64,000 bases of DNA, from the NCBI GenBank assembly GCA_020466095.1, contig CM035808.1:40180999-40244998 (forward strand). Reading direction: 5' to 3'. The first letter of the stretch is position 1. Each line of letters begins with the position of its first letter. The notes under the pieces are model-generated. The model saw only the letters and a list, made by a program, of their open reading frames with translations. It did no database searches and was not told the DNA's origin. The position numbers were made by a program, and so were the translations under genes. Below are positions 11,960-23,422 of the stretch, one piece after another. Source of the stretch: Chlorops oryzae. Its lineage: Eukaryota; Arthropoda; Insecta; Diptera; Chloropidae.

Positions 11960-12060
11960 TCTAGTTACTGGGTAGGGCCTAGCTAGCGCCTAGCTGGATT
12001 TGCCCAACTAGATATATCTAGTCTGGCGCTAGTTAAGCGCTAGCTAGAGCCACCCCTGTA
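11960..12060. repeat. CTAG-rich palindromic cluster
   Basis: Repeated CTAGC/GCTAG words surround a perfect 16-bp palindrome, ACTAGATATATCTAGT (12007-12022). The cluster ends before GCCACCCCTGTAGGGG. It may be the end of a repeat whose other part contains the tRNA-like sequence at 12300-12400, but the borders are not visible. Confidence 0.5.
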
Positions 12061-12287
12061 GGGGCGATGACTACACTGAAAAATTTTGCATCGTTGTTTC
12101 TACGATAGGAAGACAGAAAAATATAATAGAATCTGCTGTCGTCGGGCCTTCCAAAACGTCACGCACAAGCACTTTCAAGTAATTCCTATAGAATCTTTTT
12201 TTTTAATTTTTGAAGCATAAAAAGATTGGTAAAATTTTTTATTTCTCAGTTTTTTAAATAATGTAAATTTTAAATTATCTACTTTTC

Positions 12288-12405
12288 AAAAAAAAAAAAA
12301 ACCTCGCAGGGATCGAACCCGCCGTCAAGAATTTACTAGCCGGGCGCTACCTAGAAATTACTATCCGGGCGCTTCTAGCCGAAGCATTAACAAACTAGCC
12401 GGGTT
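12288..12405 (-). other. tRNA-like/SINE-like sequence with Pol III-type B box
   Basis: On the minus strand, a repeated motif (TAGCGCCCGGCTAGTA and the variant AGCGCCCGGATAGTA) precedes a canonical B box, GGTTCGATCCC, which is followed after six bases by a T12-T13 run that would terminate Pol III. The duplicated A-box-like region and missing acceptor stem argue for a SINE or pseudo-tRNA rather than a tRNA gene. Confidence 0.5.
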
Positions 12406-12692
12406 ATTATACACCGAAAAAATATATCAGCTTGGCACGTGGGCTAACGTCAGGATCCACTCCCTTGTTCAACTTGGTTCTGGCAAGTCCATTGTCGAGC
12501 TCACTTTAACTCTCATAGAGTGGCACATGCCACTTTTCGGAATCAAATTTGAATGTTCAATCGGGACTTAAAAAATCCAGATTTTATACAAATATTTAGA
12601 AAATTTGTTTTTGTCATTTTTTGCTCAGCAAAATAACGCAGGTATGCGAGGAATGCCTCAAACATTTTGACCTATAGAAGTCGTATAGCAAC

Positions 12693-13155
12693 TAGTGATG
12701 CCACGAATAGTGGATTTGGCCGAATACCGAATACCGAATATTCGGTCAACCTCTCGGCCGAATAACGAATATTCGGCAACCGAATATTCGGCACGTAGTA
12801 AAGACAGCTTGAGCCTACTCGCGACTAGCTGGAGTCAAGGCAAAAACTGCCGCTGAAAAATTTGCCCACTGTTTATAATGTTTTCGAAGAAAATTTAGAA
12901 GAAGCTAGCGTACATTTAATATTTCTAAAGAATAAAAAGCAAATCTGCTGTATTTTTAGATCTCGTTAATTAAATTTGTTTACGTTATTGTGAGAAAAAC
13001 TTAATTTGTAGTTACTGCTGATTTTTTTAATAAGTTATTTCTACTATTCGGTATTCGGCCGAATATTTTAACTATTCGGCCGAATACCGAATACTGAAAA
13101 ATGACGCCGAATAGGCCGAATACCGAATAGTGGCCGAATATTCGTGGCATCACTA
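12693..13155. mobile_element. hAT-type MITE with perfect 8-bp target duplication
   Basis: The terminal repeats TAGTGATGCCACGAATA and its complement TATTCGTGGCATCACTA bound a 463-bp element. Both ends contain clustered CGAATATTCGG/CCGAATA subterminal repeats. ATAGCAAC occurs directly before (12685-12692) and after (13156-13163), an exact 8-bp duplication as expected for hAT. The AT-rich middle has no transposase, so the element needs an autonomous partner. Confidence 0.93.
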
Positions 13156-13263
13156 ATAGCAACCCTGCTTTGAATATAAATTACTTATATTAAAAAACTG
13201 TGTGAGAAAAATCTCGGAAAGCAAGCAATAAGTCCATAAAAAAAGAACTGGTAGGGAATCTAT

Positions 13264-13345
13264 TGGCGTCCTCTATGCCGTAGTTGGTTAAGATACCAAC
13301 TTACGAACCGATAGGCTCTGGTTTCAGCTCCCAGCTGAGGTATTG
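13264..13345 (+). mobile_element. tRNA-derived SINE, degenerate copy
   Basis: The head matches the copies at 17517 and 28811: CCGTAGTTGGTTAAGAT (A-box region), CCAACTTACGA, then CTGGTTTCAGCTCCCAGCT in place of the B box CTGGGTTCRACTCCCAGCT. The B-box mutations make Pol III transcription unlikely. The 3' part (GTGTCACC..TTGGTGGCAGC in the others) is absent; an A-rich stretch follows. Confidence 0.7.
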
Positions 13346-13540
13346 ATGGTTTTTGTTGTTTTCTCTGTTTTCATTTATTCGCAAAAGAAGTCCCTTTATA
13401 TTTCAATTTCTAGAAAGTTTAACACAAATAAAAATTTTAAATTAAAAAAAAAAACAATAATAAAAATAAAGGACAAGGTGGCGCAGTTAACTAGAGGACG
13501 CCTAATGAGGCCACAGAATTTTTTAAATGAATTTCATTTT

Positions 13541-15290
13541 TTATACCTTTTCCGAAGGAAAGGGTATATTAAGTTTGGCTCGGAGTATGTAACATACCAA
13601 AGGAGTCGCGATAGATATAGACATATGGGCATTTCCATTTTGACGTGACGTGACATTCGAACGAAAAACAAAAATTTTTTTAAATGAAGAATTGCAAATT
13701 TAAAAAAAGTTTTTTAATATTTGCATACTAATAAAGTAGCACTATGTTCAGTAAAAAAAATTAGACCAATAGACCATAAGGATTTGAGTATTGAAGCAAA
13801 AAAGTGTAATAGCGTTTCGTTACGAAAAACAGAAGTGGGTTTTTGACTTAGATTACAAGATTGAAAAACTCTGCTAATTTCGCAAAACTTTTCGTATTAA
13901 ACTTATAGCAATAAGATTGGAAAATATAAGAGTTCATTTTCCAAGTTTTAAAATTGTAAAATCGTTTGTCGTTCGTTGTTTATTGGCCTTAATTACCTGG
14001 CGTTACGTTACCTGGCGTTACGTTACTAAAATTTCAAAAGGGTTTTAGTCATGAAAATAGTCTTTTATTTGAACCTTTTTTCCTTTTAATTCATAAATTC
14101 TGGTATTATAAATAGAAGGGCCAATAATAAATTTTATCAAAAACAATATTTAATTGAGCTTGCGTAATTAGAAGATAATTATCAACTTATTCGTTAAAGA
14201 ATTTTTGTTGTTGTTGTTTTGGTTGATTCTTCTGAATGGAATTATTAAGGACGATAACTTCCATTGATCAGGTTACTAAAATGGCCCAAATTTCATAGAT
14301 AAAGCACTTTTAAAGGTAATTTAAGAAATACAAATACAACAAAATAAGCCTTTACCTATGTTTTACAGAAATGAGGGCTGACTATAACCACCAATCTTCT
14401 TAAATAGTGGAATTCAGATGTGTTACTATGATAGTACATACCCAAAAATTGTTTTAAGGAACTGGGGCATTTTCATTTCCGGTAGACCTTTCTGTGGAAA
14501 TGCCCATATATATATATTCTTGATCAGGGTGACAAGAGGAGTCGATCTAGCCATGTCTGTCTGTCTGTCTGTCGGTCACACTTTAGTTTTTCGTAATTTA
14601 CTCCTAAGCCATGAAAGATATCATATTGGACTTGAACCAGGTAAATGTCCGAAAAACAGCATAAAAATTGTTTTCGTAGTCCTTCCTTGGGTCGTGGGAA
14701 GTGGTTCAGAAGTTTCAAAAATCACGATTTTTAAGGTTTTTCCTGGATAACTTTTTTACTATACATCCCAGCTTATTGAAATTTGGTGTGTGTATAGCTA
14801 CCATGTAGACTTAAGCTTTCGCTGAAAAAAAATTGCGACATCGCTATAACTATGGTCATCATCCTACAAATTAGAAAAAAAAAACACTTTTTCTCTTATT
14901 CTCACATCTGTATACAAAAATTATTCTTTTTTTTGCTTCTTCTGATTGTGTATTTTGCTGCCAAATAAAGTCGTCACTTATGGATAAATTTTGACCATTA
15001 CCACCATTCGCGAAATTCGCACAAATTTGATTTTGACTATTTTGAATTTAGGATTTCGCAGCTAGACAAAATGTCCTCTAACGGTTAAATTTTGACCATG
15101 CCCACCATTCGCAACAATTTTTTACTTAAATATAATTTCGAGTTTGTGAATATAAATCGAAGCACTGATAATGTGTAGCTAGAACAACGAAACCGGCAGG
15201 AATTTTTGTTAAGGTAATGTTTCAACATATTTTAGGCTGAGGAAAAGGTATGTGTGCAATCGGCTTAGCCGATGTAAACTTCTTTACTTG
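13541..15290 (+). mobile_element. DINE-1/mini-me-like element, interrupted
   Basis: It starts TTATACC with a short hairpin to GGGTATATTAAG, contains the mini-me core TTCTTGATCAGGGTGAC followed by GAGTCGATCTAGCCATGTC and a (GTCT)n microsatellite (14517-14575). It has about two copies of a CCATTCGC-containing internal repeat and ends with a stem-loop (ATCGGCT/AGCCGAT, 15259-15273) and CTTTACTTGTTTT. The part between the 5' end and the core is occupied by a nested TIR element (13627-14505). Noncoding. Confidence 0.8.
13627..14505. mobile_element. Nested TIR element inside the DINE-like element
   Basis: GGGCATTTCCA at 13627-13637 is mirrored by TGGAAATGCCC at 14495-14505. ATAT is present on both outer sides and may be the target duplication. 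The inserted 879 bp separates the DINE-like 5' end from its ATATATATTCTTGATCAGG core. It contains a 15-16-bp direct repeat around CCTGGCGTTACGTTA (about 13997-14030) and no clear gene. Confidence 0.65.
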
Positions 15291-15310
15291 TTTTTTTGTA
15301 ATTTTCTAAG

Positions 15311-15925
15311 ATGTCACTCCGCGCTCCTTGGAGTGAAAGAAGTTTAAAACTTGCTTTAAAAGCAATCCAAGAGCATGGAATGTAGCAGAATGCAGCCAGT
15401 GAACGGTACGGCATACCAAAGCATACCCTAAGGAATCATTTTGAAACTGGTTCTGTGAAAAGATCTCTGGACGCCGCAGCACATCAAATTGCTGAGCAAG
15501 AAGGAGAACTTATTGCAAGAATATTACGCCTGGCCAACATTGGCTTACTGGTGACGCCCAAAATGATTCGTGTCCAAGCATTCTCGTTCTGTGGGGAGAA
15601 AAAAAATCGGCAAGAACTCAATAATGACAAGGGTTGTGCGTGTAGGTACATACATACATTATAGGAAGCTCTTTAAACATAAAAAAAATTTTCAAATATT
15701 TTTAGCGGCTAAGTTGTTAAAACTTCATTCAATGGCATCCAAATATCGCTTCAAAATTGATCACAGAAGAAATTAATGATCAACGATCATTTCGAGAAAA
15801 TGAGAACTTCGCTCAATAATTTGGAGATAACGAATTGGCCCGAATGTATCTACAACATGAACGAAAAGATCTGCCGCTTGTGAATTCATCATCAACTGCC
15901 CTTATCATGGTTATGAGAGGCTAAT
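15311..15925 (+). pseudogene. pogo/Tigger-like (Tc1-mariner superfamily) transposase remnant
   Basis: Translating from the ATG at 15311 gives a psq-type helix-turn-helix: ALKAIQEHG, then after an in-frame TAG (15383-15385) NAASERYGIPKHTLRNHFE. This is followed by a second DNA-binding segment (EQEGELIARILRLANIGLLV). The frame is then lost. About 200 bp on, another segment reads as the start of the DDE nuclease domain, IYNMNEKDLPL, where the family has I-Y-N-x-D-E-T/K-G. The first catalytic Asp codon is thus AAC (Asn) at 15860-15862. Stops, shifts and the lost Asp make it inactive. It starts only 20 bp after the DINE-like 3' end. Terminal repeats were not found. Confidence 0.75.
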
Positions 15926-17516
15926 CAAAACGACGACTTCAAGAGATCTCAAATGAGCATGGGGAAGAGGCTGCGATGATTATAATAGCTTTCAAGGGTA
16001 AAAGGTATAAATCAGAGTCTGGATATAGTAAACCAAATCCTGTCACGATCGCCATGTAGTGTCTCCAATGGAGACTCTCCATATAATAGAGATTAAAGAG
16101 ATCACATCTCTTAGCCAAAGAATATCAACGTACACATTGAATTACTTGTCAAGACTGTTCTTTATTTCATGCTGGTTACTTAGAGACGTCACATCTGATG
16201 TAGGAATGTCATAAACTACAATATGGGGATGTGGCGGAATAAAGTGTAGGGATGCATTACAAAGAAAAGAACAGACTTTTTCAAAGAATTCTTTTCGATT
16301 TTCAAGTTCAATTATCCATTTCCAATAATATTCGATGTTGCAAAAAGTCATCGGAATAGTCGTAATGTTGAGGAAGCCGATAAACAGGAAATTTTCCTAT
16401 ATTCCCTACCATCCAATGCTGCAACCACTGAGTTTGAGCCACTCAATGAGTCTTCCATCTTTCGAACATCATTTGGATCGAGAAGTAGCGAATTATTTTC
16501 GACTAAACCTCATCATGGGCGTATGCAGGAGGCCACTTTGTATGTTGAAATTCCCTCAAAAATGCAAAGAATCTCGCAAGACCATTTGAAATTACTCACG
16601 ATACAAGATTTGTAGAGCCCAAGACCCCTCCCGGATGGTCAGAGAGAAAAAAATTAATGAATACCATCATCAGAGCAGATCAACTACCAAAGAATCTAAG
16701 TGAACCAAATGCCACAAATAGAATTAAATGGAGAGTTGTAAGTATAGAGAAAATATAAGCCTGGAGAAGGACGCATTGTAAGGCCCTATAAAGAGGAAAA
16801 AGGAAGAAAAAATAGGTATACTTTTATGACTTGAGACTGTTAAAGATTTCCGCTCTATTGAGGCATGGCTCTCCCCTGTATTATTTTACCAAAGAAAAAC
16901 CTTTGTGCAGAACAGTCGATAGTATATACAAAGGTTTAGTTCGCGTATCTTCCTTAATGATATTGATAAAGAGTGAAAGCCCTCTTAAGAGGACACATCA
17001 GTCTCATAATCATCATAATTATTTGTCCAATTTAATAGATTCGAGTTTCTAAACAAAAAAGCCAGCAATAACAACTCCAATGTTTATTGACTTGCGTACT
17101 TATTTCTGCCATTATGACAGCGGTTTTACTGTACATTAAAATTATTAAAATGATAAATAATTATTTATCAATTATAATTGATTATTAAATATATTTAATT
17201 TCATATTCATAATACATATTTTTAATAAAATCTGCAATCATTCGAGTACTTATGAATGTATGACGGCCAAAGTTCTATTTCGTTGTGACCCACTTCTAAG
17301 AAATCACACGAAAGATAAGCTCAAGTGAAAGAAATTAAAAGATTAAATTCAAGAACCTCTCTATTCGCAGAGGTATTTAATCTATGGCGGAATTTTTTTT
17401 AATAAGGATGTATGCAATCTAGGCTTTAGAAAACAAATCCCCCTCTGAAGAATACATCTATATAAGAGTGTTATAAATTTAATTAAAAGGAAAAGAATTA
17501 TTTTTAAAGGCTTCGA
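15926..17516. other. Decayed repeat-like DNA and AT-rich spacer
   Basis: The first kilobase may hold further remains of the pogo-like element, but I cannot align it to the rest of a transposase. A perfect 20-bp palindrome, TGATAAATAATTATTTATCA (17151-17170), is followed by a second one, TCAATTATAATTGA. No gene is recognised. Confidence 0.45.
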
Positions 17517-17675
17517 TGGCCGGCCTCTGTGTCGTAGTTGGCTGAGATGCCAATATACGAAGCAAGAGGCCCTGGGTTCGACTCTCAGCTGAGGTAGTTA
17601 CCTGGTATAACAACGGGCTTATTTGGTGCCTAAGTGTGTCACCTTTGGTGGCAGCCACTCTTATCTAATCTAACC
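17517..17675 (+). mobile_element. tRNA-derived SINE with perfect 12-bp target duplication
   Basis: The Pol III A box (TAGTTGGCTGAG, 17535-17546) and B box (GGTTCGACTC, 17575-17584) lie in a tRNA-like head. The 3' module GTGTCACCTTTGGTGGCAGC ends with TTATCTAATCTAACC and has no long A tail. TAAAGGCTTCGA flanks it exactly at 17505-17516 and 17676-17687, proving retroposition. Related copies are at 13264-13345 and 28811-29005. Confidence 0.93.
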
Positions 17676-17687
17676 TAAAGGCTTCGA

Positions 17688-18437
17688 AGGGATTTTCGAG
17701 AAAAGCGAAATTTTGAATTGTGCCTGTTTTGTGATTTGTTAAGGTAAATCTCGCAATAGTGGTCGTCCTGTTGAAGGGGCAAAGAAAATTCAGATTCAGA
17801 GGTCTAATCAAAATATGTTGATACATTTGAATAGGCACAGAAAGGGGCAAAAGTCTTAAAAATTTTTGGTTCTTCAATTGAAAAAGGTATAAGAGAATGA
17901 TGTTAAAAAAGCCCTAATTTTTTCCTAATATTACGGGTTTTGGTTGCTGCCGAGTCAACGGAACTACGACCTTTGTAAATCTATTGTGCCATTTCGTCGC
18001 CTTTATCTGATTTTCTCTTCATCTTCCCCATACAGGAGAGCTGATTTTGACAGCTCTCGACTCTCACCTCGTCGTGACATAAGAAAACTGAGTCTTAACC
18101 TACATGGGCAAATGAATTCACCCATTATTTGGAATACCGTCTTTTCGTCTTCAAGAGAAAGTCTGCATTCAGACTCACCTACCAAGGGAATCTTGAAAGG
18201 CTACTTAGCATTTACAGCTTCAAAGGCCTTAGAGAAAGGAGAATAATTTAACTAAGTTTTCTCTCCTTAAATTTGTATTTGGAGTAAAACCTCCTGCAAA
18301 ATGTCTCAATTCCAGCGTGTTAGGATTTTTTCACTTTACGATCCACACAGTCCTTCGATTCACTTATGTTTCACCATCATCCACCACCATCATATTCACC
18401 ATGATGCTAATAAAAGTGAGGAAAACAAAAAAAACAA
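17688..18437. other. Intergenic DNA, nothing recognised
   Basis: Overlapping open frames near 17944-18246 have no recognisable motif. A CACCATCATCCACCACCATC stretch occurs at about 18371. Confidence 0.4.
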
Positions 18438-19265
18438 GTAAAGAAGTTTACATCGGCAAAGCCGATTGCACACATACCTTTTCCTCAGCCTAAAATATGT
18501 TAAAACATTACCTTAACGAAAATTCCTGCCGTTTTCGTTGTTCTAGCTTGGATATCTATTTATACCTTATCTGTTCTTCGATTTAGCTTCTAAAATTTGA
18601 GATTATTATTAAGCACAAAATTTTCGCGAATGGTGGTCATGGTCAAATTTTAACCGTTAGAGTACATTTTGTTTAGCTGCAAAATACTCAATTCAAAATA
18701 GTGAAAATCAAATTTTTGCGAATTTCGCGAATGGTGGTCATGGTCAAATTTTAACCCTTAGAGGACATTTTGTTTAGCTGCGAAATACTCAACTCAAAAT
18801 GGTGAAAATCAAATTTTTGCGAATTTCGCGAATTATGGTCATGGTCAAAATTTGACCTTAAGTGACGACTTTATTTCGCGGTAAAATACACAATCAGAAG
18901 AAGCAAAAAAAAAATAATTTTTGTATAAAGATATGAGAATAAGAGAAAGAGTGTTTTTTTCTAATGTGTAGGATGATGACCATAAATATAGCGATGTCGC
19001 AATTTTTTTTCAGCGAAAGCTTAAGTCTACATAGTAGCCATACACACACCAAATTTCAATAAGCTGGGATGTATAGTAAAAAAGTTATCCACGAAAAACG
19101 TTAAAAATCGTGATTTTTGAAACTTCTGAACCACTTCCCACGACCCAAGAAGGGACTACGAAAAAAATTTGTATGCAGTTTTTCGGACATTTACCTGGTT
19201 CAAGTCCATGCCAAATTTCAATATGATATCTTTCATGGCTTAGGAGTTAATTACGAAAAATTAAA
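18438..19265 (-). mobile_element. DINE-1/mini-me-like element, 5'-truncated, inverted copy
   Basis: This is the reverse complement of the 3' half of the 13541-15290 element. It starts AACAAGTAAAGAAG, then a stem-loop (ATCGGC/GCCGAT), and runs to TTAATTACGAAAAATT. Similarity stops at 19265, just where the GTCY microsatellite would begin. It carries about 2.5 copies of a roughly 108-bp internal tandem repeat (marked by TTTCGCGAATGGTGGTCATG at about 18621, 18724 and 18829), against about two in the other copy. Confidence 0.8.
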
Positions 19266-20731
19266 TTTGGAAACCGCCCGCAAAGAAAGCGACAGACCAA
19301 CAAGGAACGAAAGGCAACAGCAACAGCCAAAGACCAGAGAAAGGAAGAAAAACAAGCCTTCCTTAAATTTGATTTTCCTCCTTGTCCAACCCTGTTAAGA
19401 TTTTTATTTAGTCCAACATCCCGATTCCTTTGGTTTTACATCTCCCCAAACCTTAATATTCCCTTTCCTTGGAAAAAAAAAAAAAACAATTGTGATCCAA
19501 AACAAGACAAATTACATTTGATTTAATAAAATGAACGTTACTAAATAAACAGAATAAATCTTGTCTAGGAAATGTCGTCGAATAAACACTCTTTGCAGAG
19601 ATTGATCAAAATCAATCAAGATAAACTCCAATGGCTTTGCAAAGAGAACTAATAAACGTCGGAAAAATAGCAGCAGACGATATCCTTCAAAGGGAAAAGA
19701 AATTACTTTCGACCGAGGTGAAGAAGAAGACGAAGCTAAATTACGGCAGAGGGTAATTACATTGACAGGTGGTCAGCTCAATATGTCTGTGCGAAGAGAG
19801 ATTCCCAAAAAGGATGCTCTATCTGTCTATCTGTGTATTCTTTTCGAGAACCAAATAGAAATGGTAAAAGAAATCGTGAAGTAAAAATCCATTACGGCGA
19901 AATAAAGAAAAATCTTTTAAGGACTGAAGTAATAAAATTTGAAAGAACCATGATTTTTTTTTCGAACGTGTGCGAACACGTCCTCTGATGCGTGACGAAT
20001 TTATGTGAGAGTCCTTAAAGAAATGAAGTTCATGGTACCATGAACCGATAACCCTTTGACTTCTGAACTATATACAACATTTCCTCAAACATTCAGGGGA
20101 TTTATTCTGGCACAGCCAGATTCTAAATATTCCTGGGAATTTTTCGTCGCAGATTTGAAAAATATTTTACCTTTCTTAGCACACTGGAATGGGAATATAA
20201 AAAGAGCAAGAATACTCGTATAATCTTGTATTAAGATGAATTTTCGGGATCTCAAACTCAAATACGAACATCTTAGAATCATGAAAACAGCAGCGATATG
20301 TTCTATAATCATATAAGCACGAATGGAATCCTTTATAGATATACATACACATGTATAAAAATATATGAGTAACCGATTTTTGGAGAATTTTTGAAATTTC
20401 GTTGCAATGTGCTTTCCCCATAAGTGTGAAAAGGTTAATGGCGCAGGACAATTTTTCTTAAGTAAAATAGGATCCAGTTACGAGGGAAAATCCCAATAAA
20501 GTACTTACATCTAAGACTTCAAAATGAAGATTTTAATATACTCCTTGCGAGCTCATCCGAAAATCCTGGGTGCAAACTTTTAAAGCACCAAATTATTCTC
20601 TTGGGACAACAGCTGTTCTCCCAGTTCCTCCGCATTAACTGTGTTCAGAAAGCATTCCAAAAAATTTTCTTTTAAACCAAATTATACTCGATAATCCAAT
20701 GAAGCAATCATGTTCAGAGACTACCAGAAAA
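19266..20731. other. Intergenic DNA, nothing recognised
   Basis: The sequence has a more mixed composition than its surroundings but no motif-supported frame. A-rich run at 19470-19484. Confidence 0.4.
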
Positions 20732-21256
20732 CAGGGTTGGAACCTGGCGAAGAAGAAAGTGCAGCAGTTTTAACAAAAAAGGGCAGAAGATTTGAATTTT
20801 GCGCAGTAAAAATAAAAATCATTACAAATCTTTTTTTTATAACAAAAATTTATTTTATTCTTTTCAAATAAAAAGAAAAAATAAGCAAAAAGTACATTTC
20901 ATGTAAATATTTCTCCATGTGAAGCGAAGATTTTTGGCAAGATTTTTTTCTGTTATATCAGCTGTCAAACTGTTAATATCGCACATATAAGCTTCAATGG
21001 AAAATCCAAGATGTTAAACAAGGACAACAATAGTATCTTTGTTACAAATAAACTGCGGTGTTGATAATGTATAGCCAAAATTGGTATTTTTTTGGTAGTT
21101 ATCGTTAGGAGTTTGGTTTGACAAAAAAAAAAATCGAGTGACACCAGGGACGAAAATCGCAGTAGATTTTAAGCTTTTCGCAGTGTCGCAGTAGATGTCA
21201 AAAATTTCAAAAAAACGCAGTAGATCTACTGCAATTGCAGTAAAGTTCCAACCCTG
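20732..21256. mobile_element. hAT-type MITE with perfect 8-bp target duplication
   Basis: The element starts CAGGGTTGGAAC and ends GTTCCAACCCTG (12-bp perfect terminal repeats with the CAG...CTG ends typical of hAT). CCAGAAAA occurs immediately outside both ends (20724-20731 and 21257-21264). The 525-bp interior has repeated GCAGTAGAT words on its right side and no transposase. Confidence 0.93.
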
Positions 21257-22245
21257 CCAGAAAACCTTTTTGAACCACAGAATTTTATTCGTATGCACTC
21301 TGTTATGCCAATGGGAGTTAATGGGTTAATATTCATTACAAAACGACGTTGTTCAGCAGAGTGACAGCATTATAAATTGAAATGAAAAATATGTTTTGAC
21401 AGATTTCGAAATTGTTTGGAATTAAAATCTTTAAATCGATAAAACAAGGGAATTACTCATCCCTGTCGAATTCTGTACAATCTCTATTTCAAACAACTAA
21501 TGCTGGCCTTTGACATTCTTGTCAATCGGCTTTAATTTAGGGAATTATATTATTTTATGAAACTCTCCTCGTTGGTCATTTCGCTAAGGATAACAGAAAA
21601 ATTGACCTACAGAAGTTTGAGTCATGGATTCAAAGATTAGTAGGATTCTTTCGAAAGACGCAAGAGGCATTTCAAAATTATAAATCTTGACTATATTCTC
21701 GTATTCCTTTGTGGTTTTTCGCATTTGAACCCCCTAAATCAAACCGCTTCATACTCCCATACATCCTTGTCACCTCACTTGATACCAATTTGGTTTTCTC
21801 TATGCCTTAGAGCTGGCAACATTTGTAGCTGTAGCATTACTCAATCGCTATCGCCATAACTCGAACCTTGAGACATCAAGGTAACAAGTCTAAAACTGTC
21901 TTAAAAGACTTGGAGAGAGTGTAACTAAATCTTTCTTTTTTCAGCCTCGAGAAGAAACATTAATAATATTTTGCAACTTGTTTGAAATCAATTTCTCCAC
22001 AATAATTGTTTTATTGAGATAAATATTAAACACAAGATCGACTTCCTCCAGCCACAATCGCCTGCTAGTGTCTATCAAGTCTTACCATCAGAAAAAAAAC
22101 CCGTAAAAATACCTGGAATTCATCTCTCAAATGCTTAAATGGATTTCCCCTTTCCCAACGGATTATTGTTTAGCTTATGTAATAGTAATAAAAAAATTAT
22201 TATTGTTATTCATGCATCCGAAGACTTGAAAGCGATTTCAAACTA
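21257..22245. other. Intergenic DNA, nothing recognised
   Basis: No terminal repeats or motif-bearing frames were found. Confidence 0.4.
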
Positions 22246-23420
22246 CAGTGAACTCTCGAAAACTCGAACACCCACAAACTCGAACCCCCGCAAACTCGAA
22301 CATTTTTTTTTCACCATTGACTATTCTAAAACTCGAACAAAGTTTGAAGGCTCTAAAACTCGAACAAAATTTTCTTCTTGTTTTATGTATTAAAACACAA
22401 ATCAAAATACGTTTGTTGACATGTGATCATCCCTGTGTACACACGCTCATGTATTTGCCTGTCTTTCTCTTATTTTGTTTTGGTTGGGCAAGATCCACCG
22501 TTAGTTTCGTAAAATTTTTGTGAATCTTTCCACGTTGTTTACGTAGAGCAGTGCGAAACCATTCATGATATGAAATAGCCTAGCAGGACAAGTCACGGTG
22601 AAACAATCTATGATTTCAGCATGACATTAGAGCCGCAACTCTTCCTGACTTTACACCAACTTTCTAATGAAAAATACACATAAGCGGCCGTCATAAAAGA
22701 ACATGTCGCGAGTTGGTCATTGAAATTGGAGTAGATATGTATTTTAACTTGAAATGAAAGTAAACAACATCCTGTCTCGATAACAATGCCATTGGCATTG
22801 CGATGAATAACAGCTTCTCCCGATGACAATATCATTACAATTGAGAAATAATCATTTTTCTTCTTGATCTCCACGGTGAAAAAATTAATGAATTTGTCCT
22901 TTATGCTAAAAAGTCCGGCTGGGTATTGTAGGAGTGTTGGCATTGCGTTGGCAGCGATTTAAAGCCGTTATGACGCGTGTTTGAAAAACGAAGCTGTAAC
23001 AGTTTTTAATAAAGCGATTTTGTGGGCAACTGCCGAAAGAGTGAGCCCAAAGGAAGTAAACATGCTGCAATCGCTGCGCGAAAAGGCTGTTTTAAATGCA
23101 GTAGCAATTAAGAAGCGACAATCGAAAATAACTTCTTTTTTTACATAAGCATGTACTTTTCAACAAAAAAATTAAAATAGTTTGAAAAAAGTCTTCGTTT
23201 TTGATTAATTTTAAATTGGAAATGGACTGTAGAAATCTTGAGAAGTTAAAAAGTTTAAGTACATATATTAAAATTTTCTATCAATATGCGAGTAAAGACT
23301 GAATTTAAGATAAAAAAAACGCATAAATAAATAAAAAATATATGGCGTTCCAAAACTCGAACAATTCGTTAACTTGAACAGTGCCGGTTTTATTCAGTTC
23401 GAGTTTTCGAGAGTTCACTG
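22246..23420 (+). mobile_element. pogo-like DNA transposon, internally deleted
   Basis: The termini CAGTGAACTCTCGAAAACTC and GAGTTTTCGAGAGTTCACTG are perfect inverted repeats, and a TA dinucleotide flanks each end (22244-22245 and 23421-23422), as in the Tc1/mariner superfamily. Additional AAACTCGAAC repeats follow the left end and precede the right end; these are probable transposase binding sites. At 1175 bp it is too short for an autonomous element, but it keeps the last codons of a transposase. Confidence 0.88.
23062..23148 (+). pseudogene. C-terminal fragment of a pogo-like transposase
   Basis: An open frame upstream of TAA (23146-23148) ends LNAVAIKKRQSKITSFFT. The basic stretch followed by KITSFF resembles the end of pogo/Tigger-type transposases, which often close with a similar basic, K-x-x-x-I/L-x-x-F-F tail. 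The catalytic domain is missing. Assignment rests on this tail plus the element's termini. Confidence 0.55.
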
Positions 23421-23422
23421 TA

